Part shown: positions 47,674 to 54,840 of the stretch, piece after piece
Layout of the letters: each line of letters begins with the position of its first letter
Numbering within the stretch: the stretch's first letter is position 1
NCBI RefSeq assembly: GCF_004116405.1
Contig: NZ_SDIC01000005.1
Span: forward strand, 310,001 to 374,000
Reading direction: 5' to 3'
Source of the DNA: Halegenticoccus tardaugens
Lineage (GTDB): Archaea > Halobacteriota > Halobacteria > Halobacteriales > Haloferacaceae
DNA length: 64,000 bases
Notes under the pieces: model-generated
What the model was told of the DNA's origin: nothing
The model's database searches: none
What the model saw: only the letters and a program-made list of their open reading frames with translations
Position numbers and translations under genes: made by a program

Positions 47674-49008
47674 CTACTTTGCTCGGTCTGACGACCTCGC
47701 TCGTTGAGGGTCGGTCTTTCGCGTGGACTCCCGTTCTATGCCACCGTCCGTGGTAGCAGAGGGGAGGTACTCCCCACTCACGTTCAGCGTCCCGCGATTT
47801 AAGCGCACGTCTACGGGTGCGCCTCCGTCGGCTGCGTTTTGCCTCCGACGGAGATACCGGAATCCGATGTTCTTCGCCGTCGCAAAGTCGCTTCGCGACT
47901 TTGCTGCCCGTCAGATCGCGCGCGATCTGACGACCGCGTTGTAATCCGCGTGGTTCTGATACCCGCATTTCAAGCACTCGAAGTGCTCCCCGTCGCGGTT
48001 GTCCTCATGAGTACAGCCGCACGTCGAACAGCGTTGAGACGTGTGGTCCGGTGGGACTTGTACGGCTTCGACGCCGTGCTCTGCCGCCTTGTACTCAACG
48101 TATTGGAATAGCCGGCGGAACGCCCAGACGTGGCGCCACGTCGCCTGCGGGATGTTCTCGCGGGTGTGCGTTAGGTCCTCGAAGGCGATGTGCGAACAGC
48201 CGTATTCGACGGCTTCCTCGATGAGTTCGTTCGCTACGCCGTGGAGGTATATTTCGAAGTGCCCATACTCCTTGCGACCGACGCCTTCGATGGCTTCGTG
48301 TGCCGCACGCGTTCCTCGCTGTTGAAGCGAGCCACGGCGCTTCTCGTACTCTCGACGCCAGTGGTTGAACTCATCGGCAGACCAAAACGTTCCAGTGGAC
48401 GAAACGGCGATGTTGTTCACCCCGAGGTCCACACCGAGGACTGTTCTGTGCTCGGTATTGAATTCGGGGTCGTCGGTTTCGGCTTTCCGCATCGAGGCAT
48501 GAAGGAACTACTCACCATCCCGACGCTGTAGGGTCGCCATACGGAACTCGTAGTCCTCGTCATCGAGGTACGTTCGTGGATGACGCTCAGAATCGTCGAG
48601 AAGGATGTAGTCGCACTCGACCCCTCCGTTGACGGTCGAAAGCGATACGTGGTCGCGGTGGAACGTCGCGCTTCGTTTGTCGTAGACCGCGCTCTCTGCG
48701 CATAAGTAGGGCTGCGACGTTCGTTCACCGCGTTGCAGTCTCGCCACACCGCTCTTGACGGCTTCGACCGCTCGGCGGACTCCTTTCTGCACGAGGTTCG
48801 CGGTAAGGTCGGTTTCGTCCCGTAGTTGGTCGTACAACGCACGTTCTGCTTTGGCCTTCGAGGTAACGTGGTATCCGTCGTCGCCGTGCCAACACCATTC
48901 GCTCGCGGTGTTCGCACAGTGTTTGAATTGCTCGACCGTCTCACGGAGGGACGCATCGGCGTCTTGAGGCACGTCGAGCTTGATTATGGCGGTACGACGG
49001 TATTCCAC
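47674..49008 (-). pseudogene. tnpB: tnpB split by one stop codon and a hairpin insert
   Basis: The N-terminal frame (GTG at 49008) gives 166 residues beginning MEYRRTAIIKLDVPQDADASLRETVEQF. A TAG at 48508 replaces one residue in the phrase [21 protein letters not shown]; the same frame continues from an ATG at 48492. It then has [17 protein letters not shown] (RuvC-I), [13 protein letters not shown] (RuvC-II), [36 protein letters not shown] (zinc finger, RuvC-III). The 57-bp insert then introduces a TGA after VVRSRAI, and the true tail [12 protein letters not shown] lies beyond. Two separate polypeptides of 166 and 193 residues could still be made. Confidence 0.85.
47878..47934. repeat. Double-hairpin insert (copy C) inside tnpB
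   Basis: It contains AAAGTCGC-ttc-GCGACTTT, spacer GCTGCCCGTC and the perfect palindrome AGATCGCGCGCGATCT. It sits right after the ADYNA codons, as in copies F and G, and ends tnpB translation eight codons later. Confidence 0.8.
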
Positions 49009-49211
49009 GACGTTTCACACAGCGTGTCGGTGTTACTTAATGTTCGGGAGTGGGGCTGCTTAAGAACGTAGTTCGTCACGGAGTTGTCGGCTCCTCCCCT
49101 TCCTCAACGGAGTGAGCGAAGCGAACGGAGTAGAGAGGGGCCTCCGCCTCACAATTTAGGTGAGTTTCTACACGGGCCGTTTATCGAACGCTCCATCTCA
49201 CTTCTGTCTCA

Positions 49212-49592
49212 GACACACCACCGATACAAGTGAATGAGAGGATACAGGCCGCGAAAGCGCGATTTCCGGCCGATTCGTGCTGTCGGACACACCATCGTTG
49301 CAAGTGAATGATGTTTATCGGAACAATAGTTTTTCCGGGAAAGTGGAATGAAACGATTCCGAGGAGACTTGAACGAGTTACGTGATAGTCTCCCACGACT
49401 ACAGTCGTGGGCTTTCTCCTCGAATCTCTGTAAACACCTCAATGAGGAACCTCACAATCTCGATGGGATACGAGGCGACGAGGTGCGGACTACATCGCGC
49501 ACGGCCGAAGCGGTCGGTAACAACTACGCGACGTGCCCCCAGTGGTGAGGGGGCGAGAAACGATCGGAGAGACACCACTCGTGCAAGTGAAA
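49212..49592 (-). promoter_or_regulatory. Three origin recognition boxes, left cluster
   Basis: Three copies of an ORB-like motif lie downstream of orc1: 49212-49237, 49285-49311 and 49570-49592. They read GACACACCAccgatACAAGTGAA, GGACACACCAtcgttGCAAG and GACACCACtcgtGCAAGTGAA, all in one orientation. They are the complement of CACTTGCAACAGTGGTGT found on the other side of the gene. This motif is the haloarchaeal Orc1/Cdc6 binding site. Confidence 0.8.
49385..49420. repeat. Solitary transposon-end hairpin between ORBs
   Basis: CCCACGACtacaGTCGTGGG at 49392-49411, followed by CTTTCTCC, is the same kind of hairpin that ends the non-coding elements at 9399 and 13168. Nothing else of an element is visible next to it. 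Confidence 0.65.
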
Positions 49593-49627
49593 GACGATTC
49601 CCGACCGGAATGCCAATTCGTGAGGTG

Positions 49628-50866
49628 TCACGCGACATCGTTTCGCCGCGCGGTGGCTCGGATCTCGTCGAGGACGGAAGTCAGCGACAGAACGTCCGAG
49701 AGCGCGGTCAGCGCGCTGGAGAAGGGGACGTCTAACGCGTAGCTGTAGTAATTTCCGCGAGAGCCGCTACGGTTTTCCTCGGCGGAGAGGATACCTAACA
49801 TGCGGAGGTCCGAGAGGTGATTGTGCACGGAGCGCTGGGCCAGCGGATCGACGCCGGCGGATTCACAGAGTCTGACGTACTCCTGATAGACGTTACGCAT
49901 CCTGCACGGAGTCTCTCGGCTGGCGGCTTTCGAAACAACCGCCAGCAGCGCGAAGTGGCCGTTGACGGTGAGTTCGCGCATCCCCTCAACGACGCGCTCC
50001 TGTTCGAGTTTGTCCTGTGCGATCTCGACGTGTTTGTCCGTGATGGTTTCGTCGTCCCGATTCTCCGCGTGTTCGCCGGCGAGGCGGAGGAGGTCGAGCG
50101 CCTGTCGCGCGCTGCCGCTGTCTTTCGCCGCGAGGGCGGCGCAGAGTTTGAGCACGCTGTCTTCGACCGCGCCGTCGGCGAGCGCGACCTCGGAACGCGA
50201 CCGCAGGATATTTTCGAGTTCGGGGGCGTCGTAGGGCGGAAAGTGCAACTCGCGCTCGCAGAGAGTGTCCTGGACGCGCGGATCAAGCCGGTCGCGGAAT
50301 TTGAAGTCGTTGCTGATGCCGATGAGACCGACTTTGGCTTGTTCGAGTTTTCCATTCGCACGGGCGCGTGGAAGTTCGTAGAGTAGTTCGTCCCGAGAGC
50401 CGATCGAATCGACTTCGTCGAGCATTAACAGCACGGTGCCGCCGAGCTTTTCCAGTTCGGCATAGAGCTTCTTGAAGACCGTCTGTTGCGGATATCCTGT
50501 CGAACTGATTTCCGCGCCAGTCGGGCGGAGTTCGTTCACGAGTTCAACCGCGACCTGGTACGACGAGTTGAGCGTTTTGCAGTTTACCGAAACGACGTTC
50601 AGATCGACGTCGTCGTAGGTCGCGATGTCCTCCAAAAGCATGTCGAGGAGATACTCGGTGACCGCGGTCTTCCCCACGCCCGTGTTTCCGTAGAGAAAGA
50701 TGTTGTTCGGTTCCCATCCATCGACCACGGGTTGGAGAGCGTCCATGTACTCGTCGATCTCCTCGTCTCGTTCCTGAATGCGCTCGGGTTGATAAGACTC
50801 ACTGAGGGCGTCTTTGTTTGTGAAGATGTTCTGTTTCCGCTCGAACCGGCGCATGTATCGGAGCAC
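49628..50866 (-). CDS. orc1: Orc1/Cdc6-type origin recognition protein
   Basis: The 412-residue AAA+ protein begins MLRYMRRFERKQNIFTNKDALSESYQPERIQERDEEIDEYMDALQPVV. Walker A is NIFLYGNTGVGKTAVTEYLL (about residue 60), Walker B is VLLMLDEVDSI, sensor 1 is VGLIGISNDFKF, and RDRLDPRVQDTLCERELHFPPY holds the arginine-finger region. A winged-helix domain (about 310-400) ends the protein. It binds ORB sites and opens the replication origin. ORB motifs on both sides, and an AT-rich stretch upstream of its start, show that it serves its own neighbouring origin. The second Met (residue 5) is an alternative start. Confidence 0.95.
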   Translation of the reverse strand: MLRYMRRFERKQNIFTNKDALSESYQPERIQERDEEIDEYMDALQPVVDGWEPNNIFLYGNTGVGKTAVTEYLLDMLLEDIATYDDVDLNVVSVNCKTLNSSYQVAVELVNELRPTGAEISSTGYPQQTVFKKLYAELEKLGGTVLLMLDEVDSIGSRDELLYELPRARANGKLEQAKVGLIGISNDFKFRDRLDPRVQDTLCERELHFPPYDAPELENILRSRSEVALADGAVEDSVLKLCAALAAKDSGSARQALDLLRLAGEHAENRDDETITDKHVEIAQDKLEQERVVEGMRELTVNGHFALLAVVSKAASRETPCRMRNVYQEYVRLCESAGVDPLAQRSVHNHLSDLRMLGILSAEENRSGSRGNYYSYALDVPFSSALTALSDVLSLTSVLDEIRATARRNDVA

Positions 50867-51052
50867 TCTCGGCGAATCATTATAAAACCACCGTTACAAC
50901 TGATTCAAGTGATTCAGGTGAAGGTAGATTGGACGCTCGCTTTTGACTGAATGTCGTTGTTGGTGGTTTGTATCTGTCGTACCGGTACGATCACTATACG
51001 TTGATCAGCACGCACGTGCTGATCAACACACATATCTTATACACATGTGTGT

Positions 51053-51072
51053 ATGTGTGTATGTGTGTGTGT
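51053..51072. repeat. Alternating (TG)n/(CA)n tract at the origin
   Basis: Runs of TGTGTGTATGTG (51048-51072) and, just right, ACACACACACACC (51094-51106) make an alternating purine-pyrimidine zone that could melt or form Z-DNA. It directly borders the first upstream ORB. Confidence 0.6.
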
Positions 51073-51097
51073 CATCTCTATAAGTCACCGTCTACAC

Positions 51098-51714
51098 ACA
51101 CACACCACTGTTGCAAGTGAAGCGAGTGTGCGACTAGGGGGGAAGAGACTACCCCTGCACAATTACAACTAAAGAGTTGACATACTTTCCGCGTTTTTCG
51201 GTCAGTTCGGATCAAAGGACGAACGATTTATCGCGCATCCAGGTATTGGTGCTTCGGTACGCTCGAAAGTGGCCGTCTCTACGAACTTGAACCGACATCC
51301 CTGGTATCTGACGAACGGGGGTGGGTTCGAGGAGCTTCACTCGCAACAGTGGTGTCTCTCTTTTATCCTGTTCCTTCCTCCATCTCTCTCGTTTTTTGTT
51401 CTAATCTCTCGGCGCGACAACGAGGGGCTACGCTGCGCGGAAAGTTCACCTACGAGTTGTGCGGCGACGTTCGCGTTTGGAACGGCGATAAACTCCCACC
51501 GATTTCCGATCTTCACTTGCAACAGTGGTGTCTGACGGTTGCGGAGGTCCCCTTCCTTTGAGCCTCGCTTCACTTGCAACAGTGGTGTCTCTCTGCTCGT
51601 CTTCCCCCTCGAAGGTTTTTCGTATTCACTTGTAACGGTGGTGTGTCTGTACCATCGATTTGCGTCTCGGGTGTCGATCGACGGCTGCTCGGTTCACTTG
51701 CACCGATGGTGTCC
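51098..51714 (+). promoter_or_regulatory. Six origin recognition boxes, right cluster
   Basis: One box at 51098-51122 reads CACACCACTGTTGCAAGTGAA, in the same orientation as the left cluster. Five are inverted: 51336-51359 (TTCACTCGCAACAGTGGTGT), 51512-51533 and 51569-51591 (both TTCACTTGCAACAGTGGTGT), 51624-51648 (CACTTGTAACGGTGGTGTG) and 51692-51714 (TTCACTTGCACCGATGGTGT). Near-identity of the core and the inverted arrangement argue for Orc1/Cdc6 binding. Confidence 0.88.
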
Positions 51715-51834
51715 GGGCGGGACGGCGTCCTACGTCGAATCAGACGCAAACTCTCGCCCTTCAGAGGAGATACACACCGTAACCACCGTTATCCATCCGT
51801 CGGTCGATGCACGGCCTGCTATTGGGTAGTGTTG

Positions 51835-52305
51835 AAGGATGAGGAATGAAGCGAACCTGTCCACGTTCTCACGGTGATCCAGCCTGACTTGGAGGGCGAC
51901 ACCGGGTCGCGAGTCGCCGGCGCGAGGTGCGAGCTCGGCGAGCTCACCGCCGTTGGGAGCGCCGCCGAGGTGCCGGTCGACATCGAAACGCGTGTCAACC
52001 ACAACGTGGCCTTCGGCATCGCACAGGGCGCGATCAAGATTCAGGTGAACGCCGTTTCCATAGTGTGGGACGCGACGCAGTCGTACAGCCGTGGGATCTT
52101 CGGGAGTATCATCGATCAGGTGCTCGACCAGACACGGCTTCCGGTGCTCATCTCGCGGCTCGACCACCCGGTCACCACCACGAAGTTGGTCTTTGTACTG
52201 GTCGTTCTTGTTTTGGCGACGCTGGTCTTTGGTAGATTTCTGTTGCTGTTTTTCGTCACGGAGTTGCTGGGTGTTCTCGGTGATGTCTTCGAGGGTATCT
52301 GGTGA
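51835..52305 (+). pseudogene. Fragment of a cation/proton antiporter C-terminal UspA domain
   Basis: The forward frame reads EPVHVLTVIQPDLEGDTGSRVAGARCELGELTAVGSAAEVPVDIETRVNHNVAFGIAQGAIKIQVNAVSIVWDATQSYSRGIFGSIIDQVLDQTRLPVLISRLDHPVTTTK. This is like the UspA domain found at the C terminus of some haloarchaeal CPA2-type antiporters (D/ETRVxHNxAxGI, VxGWD, FGSxxDQvL, LxHPxxTT). A stop at about 51848 interrupts the N-terminal side, and the sequence after LDHPVTTTKLVF loses the family pattern. No membrane domain is present, so it is a relic. Confidence 0.65.
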
Positions 52306-52427
52306 TCGTCTTCGAAGCGGGTCTCTGTATACATCAACGAGACAGAGTCTCCGTTGTCCACACGTGCAGCAGGAACCGTGGTGTCCATTAGGGGCCGACA
52401 GCGATCAGTCCAGTGAACTACCCCGGC

Positions 52428-53657
52428 CTACTCGCTCACGGCTTGCGCCGTTCGCTCCGTGAGGCCGGAGCTTCCTGCTTCCATGACGCGCTTTGCAGGA
52501 ACCGCAGTGGTTCCCGTAGGGAGCGCAGTCTCCACAGGCATTGAATCGGAGTAAACCACTCCTACTTGATCGAGGCCGCGAAAAAGGATGTTCAGTGCCG
52601 CGTTCGCGTCCCTATCCGCTGTGAAACCGCACGACGGGCAGGAGTGTTCACGGGCCCACAACGGTTTCTCGGTCGAAACGCCACACTGCGAACACTCCTT
52701 GGTCGTTCCTCGCGGATCGACGGCGACGAAGTGCGTGCCTTCACGTTCGCACTTGTATTCGAGCATCCGAAGGAACGTGCCCCACGACGCCGACGCCCGG
52801 TTGCGACTGTTCGACGGAAGTTCCATCAGGCCCTTCGCGTCGAGGTCTTCGACGGCCACGAGGTCGTACTCCCGCGCGTAGTATGCGGACAGTCGGTGAA
52901 GGAAGTCCCGACGCTTTCGCTTCAAGTCGGTGTGGCGTTGGGCAACGACGCGCTGTTGGGTGCGGTAGTTCGCCGAGCCGTGTTCCTTCCGCGAGAGGTC
53001 GCGCTGTGCGCGTTCCAACCGCTCGCGTTCCTCAGAGAGATCGAGCGACCCGACCGAGAAGCCGTCCGAGTCGTGAGTGTACGACAGAATCCCCACGTCG
53101 ATCCCGACGCACCGATCGGGATTCTCGGGTTTCGGTGGCGCGTCGTTCTCGGTTTCGATGCCGAGGACGGCGAACCACTCTCCGGTCGGTTCTTTCTTAA
53201 CCGTGACCTGCTTGATCCTCGCACTGTCGGGTAGCTCACGGTGAAGCCGCACGGGTATTTCTCCGATCTTTGAGAGTCGTAGGACAGTTCGACCACTCGT
53301 GTTCTTGAGTTTGAAGCCGGACTGTCGATACGTGAACGATCGGTACTCGTTCGGCGCTTTCCACTTGAGCGACCCGACCTTTCGACCGTTCTCCTTCGCG
53401 TCTTTGAGCCGTGAGAGGTTGTCGTACAACCGCTCGACGGCGTTCTGAAGCGTTCGGGAGTAGAGGTCGGATAGATCGGACCACCACTTCTTGATCGACG
53501 GGAGTTCGTTGACCTCGCCGTACTTCGTCGTCCCGTCAATGCGTTTGAGTCGGTGGAGGAAGTGGTTATACACTTGCCGGTACAGGTCGCGGTGTCGGTC
53601 TAACGTCCCACGGAGAGTGTCGGACGGATCGAGCCTGTACCGGTAGTTGTAGCGCAT
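52428..53657 (-). CDS. tnpB: TnpB, RNA-guided nuclease of IS200/IS605 type, intact
   Basis: The 409-residue protein has the N-terminal wedge/REC region MRYNYRYRLDPSDTLRGTLDRHRDLYRQVYNHFL. RuvC-I is CVGIDVGILSYTHDSDG (Asp187), followed by the helical SANYRTQQRVVAQRHTDLKRKRRDFLHRLSAYYARE. RuvC-II is DLVAVEDLDAKG (Glu270). The zinc finger is CSQCG/CPSCG (322-325, 340-343) and RuvC-III is DRDANAALNI (Asp350). All catalytic residues are present. TnpB proteins cut DNA next to a short target motif, guided by an RNA encoded at the element's right end. The start directly follows the stop of a 40-residue gene (TAGATG), implying translational coupling. Confidence 0.95.
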   Translation of the reverse strand: MRYNYRYRLDPSDTLRGTLDRHRDLYRQVYNHFLHRLKRIDGTTKYGEVNELPSIKKWWSDLSDLYSRTLQNAVERLYDNLSRLKDAKENGRKVGSLKWKAPNEYRSFTYRQSGFKLKNTSGRTVLRLSKIGEIPVRLHRELPDSARIKQVTVKKEPTGEWFAVLGIETENDAPPKPENPDRCVGIDVGILSYTHDSDGFSVGSLDLSEERERLERAQRDLSRKEHGSANYRTQQRVVAQRHTDLKRKRRDFLHRLSAYYAREYDLVAVEDLDAKGLMELPSNSRNRASASWGTFLRMLEYKCEREGTHFVAVDPRGTTKECSQCGVSTEKPLWAREHSCPSCGFTADRDANAALNILFRGLDQVGVVYSDSMPVETALPTGTTAVPAKRVMEAGSSGLTERTAQAVSE

Positions 53658-53780
53658 CTACGATCGTTCTTCTATGAGATCGTCCAGTTTATCTTGGACG
53701 AATCGGGAGAGATTTAGGTAGTTCTCTTGAATCCACTCCTCTTGGTCGTCGCGGATCGAGATGTTCTTGCGCTTTGCCAC
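53658..53780 (-). CDS. 40-residue ribbon-helix-helix-like protein coupled to tnpB
   Basis: A GTG at 53780 opens a frame that begins MAKRKNISIRDDQEEWIQEN, continues YLNLSRFVQDKLDDLIEERS and stops at a TAG at 53658. The tnpB ATG follows with no gap. The pattern (basic N terminus, NISIRDDQEEWI strand and helix, turn with NLSRFVQDKLDDL second helix) is that of CopG/Arc-type DNA-binding domains. A perfect inverted repeat ACACAC-GTT-GTGTGT lies 10 bp before the start. It probably represses its own promoter and hence tnpB expression. Confidence 0.75.
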   Translation of the reverse strand: MAKRKNISIRDDQEEWIQENYLNLSRFVQDKLDDLIEERS

Positions 53781-53790
53781 ACTACAAGTT

Positions 53791-53805
53791 ACACACGTTG
53801 TGTGT
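53791..53805 (-). promoter_or_regulatory. Inverted repeat upstream of the RHH-tnpB pair
   Basis: ACACAC-GTT-GTGTGT is a perfect 6-bp-arm palindrome just upstream of the small gene's GTG start. Its size and position fit an operator for a ribbon-helix-helix autorepressor. No direct evidence of binding is available. Confidence 0.45.
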
Positions 53806-53930
53806 CTAAGTGTTGCGGAACGTGGGCCTGTGGTTCTGCTACCGAATACGTATGAAAACTGTGCGGCGCTGTATCCCCTCCCTGCTCGCGCCTTCGGCGC
53901 TCGCTAAGGAAGGGGTCTTAGCGCCTCAAT

Positions 53931-54125
53931 TCAGATATAATACTGCGAATGTTCGTCACGTCTCATCAGTACTTCGCGCTTTTCGGGGACATACACGGTC
54001 TCGTAATCCTTGCTTGCAAATTGTGTTACAGCGTCCCATGATGGATCTTCCTCACGCCTGAGAGGGCATGGCCTCCCACCATAGGATATTGGCCACCCAT
54101 CGCCAGTCTTCAATTCCTCTGACAT
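53931..54125 (-). CDS. Small hypothetical protein, possibly truncated
   Basis: The 64-residue frame begins MSEELKTGDGWPISYGGRPCPLRREEDPSWDAV and ends SKDYETVYVPEKREVLMRRDEHSQYYI. The composition is protein-like and the start is well placed, but no family is recognised. Its stop (TGA) lies at the very edge of the left end of the TnpB element, so the element inserted at or just beyond the 3' end and may have shortened it. Confidence 0.5.
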   Translation of the reverse strand: MSEELKTGDGWPISYGGRPCPLRREEDPSWDAVTQFASKDYETVYVPEKREVLMRRDEHSQYYI

Positions 54126-54136
54126 GGAATCGAGCG

Positions 54137-54170
54137 CATGCCCGCGTCTTCAGGCGCGGGTGGATGTCAA
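54137..54170 (+). repeat. Solitary transposon right-end hairpin
   Basis: GCATGCCCGCGTCttcaGGC then GCGGGTGGATGTCAAT is a right end of the GGATGTCAAT class, in forward orientation, with no associated transposase. It lies between the small hypothetical gene and the pcrB pseudogene. Confidence 0.7.
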
Positions 54171-54184
54171 TAGGGTATCCCCAT

Positions 54185-54719
54185 CTACCTTGAATCAACG
54201 TATCGTCCCACCGAGCTCCCGGACGACCGATTTACGGGCTATCTGATCCCGATTGTGTTGAACGCAGGCGATGCCGCCTAGATCACAGACACGCACACAA
54301 CATGGGCCCGCACCGCGGACACCATCGATTGAGAGCACACTCACACCGCAGCCAGCATCGTGCTCACTCTTGCGCCCGTCGTCTCGACGGTGACGCAAGC
54401 CTCGTGTGATCTCACCACCGCAGAGGTTGCCACTTACGCATAGGTCGCCGCACAGCTCCTCGGCCAGGAGGTCGTCTCTCTCGAATATTCCGGGACCTTC
54501 GTTGAGACGGACCTCGTCGCTACAGTGCGAAATGCACTGTCTTCGGCGACGCTCTTCTACGGAGGCGGGATCCACGAGTATGACTCAGCATCCGAGATGG
54601 CAACGGTTGCGGACACGGTCGGTGTCGATGGCCTCGTCCATGAGCACGGTATCACAGCACTCAAAGAGACGGTCCACGGAGCACACGACGCACAGCAGCA
54701 CGTGAAGTCGTCCACCTAA
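54185..54719 (+). pseudogene. pcrB: Geranylgeranylglyceryl-phosphate synthase (PcrB-like), decayed
   Basis: Forward-strand translation gives YLESTYRPTELPDDRFTGYLIPIVLNAGDAA-stop-ITDTHTTWARTADTID-stop-EHTHTAASIVLTLAPVVSTVTQASCDLTTAEVATYA-stop-VAAQLLGQEVVSLEYSGTFVETDLVATVRNALSSATLFYGGGIHEYDSASEMATVADTVGVDGLVHEHGITALKETV. The YLIPIVLNAGD, VEYSGTF and TLFYGGGI motifs are those of the enzyme that makes the first ether bond of archaeal lipids. Three stop codons and a missing N terminus show it is dead; a functional copy must exist elsewhere because the reaction is essential. Confidence 0.82.
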
Positions 54720-54840
54720 CTGACCCAACTCCCCTGACCGCGACCCACATCGAATTTCGGCATGTCTAGTACTCCTATCGCAGAGACGATCGTCGTCGGC
54801 AGAGACGCTATTCATTGGAACTGCGTTCCTGCGATTGTTC

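Larger units (their letters stand above)
47655..49150 (-). mobile_element. IS1341-type element, nearly complete (copy C)
   Basis: The right end near 47655-47715 has CCTCAACGAGCGAGGTC and its partner GACCGAGCAAAGTAGGGG. The left end near 49090-49150 has CTCCCCTTCCTCAACGGAGT and ACTCCGTT arms. The tnpB between them is full-length but has one stop codon and one insert. The left end lies about 60 bp from the first origin recognition box. Confidence 0.75.
50880..51720. other. Probable replication origin (oriC) next to orc1
   Basis: Upstream of orc1, the region has an alternating CACACA/TGTGTG and AT-rich tract (about 51000-51090). It then has one ORB pointing right (51098-51122), a 210-bp spacer with further AT-rich sequence (51155-51240), and five ORBs in the opposite orientation. 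Inverted ORBs flanking an easily melted stretch are the layout of characterised haloarchaeal origins. No protein gene is present here. Origin activity itself is inferred. Confidence 0.85.
52411..53931 (-). mobile_element. Intact IS1341-type TnpB element (copy B)
   Basis: The element has a right end near 52411-52490 with arms GCTCCGGCCTCA and GTAGGCCGGGGTAG around a GGC/GCC arm, an intact tnpB, a small upstream gene, and a left end at about 53860-53931 with CCCTCCCTGCTCGCGCC and GGCGCTCGCTAAGGAAGGGG. It has no tnpA, so movement would need a transposase in trans. It is the best-preserved TnpB element here and the reference for the truncated ones. Confidence 0.85.

Noticed and set aside
49212..51714. 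CRISPR array
   Set aside because: The repeats around orc1 are inverted relative to each other and irregularly spaced; they are origin recognition boxes. No other regularly spaced direct repeats were seen in the window.
52270..52388. Possible N-terminal fragment of an FKBP-type isomerase on the reverse strand (VDNGDSVSLMYTETRFEDD)
   Set aside because: The resemblance covers fewer than 20 residues and the rest is Lys/Gln-rich and unlike the family, so it was not called.
54195..54575. 126-residue reverse frame near the pcrB remnant
   Set aside because: The forward strand shows clear synthase motifs across the same bases, so the reverse frame is a shadow.
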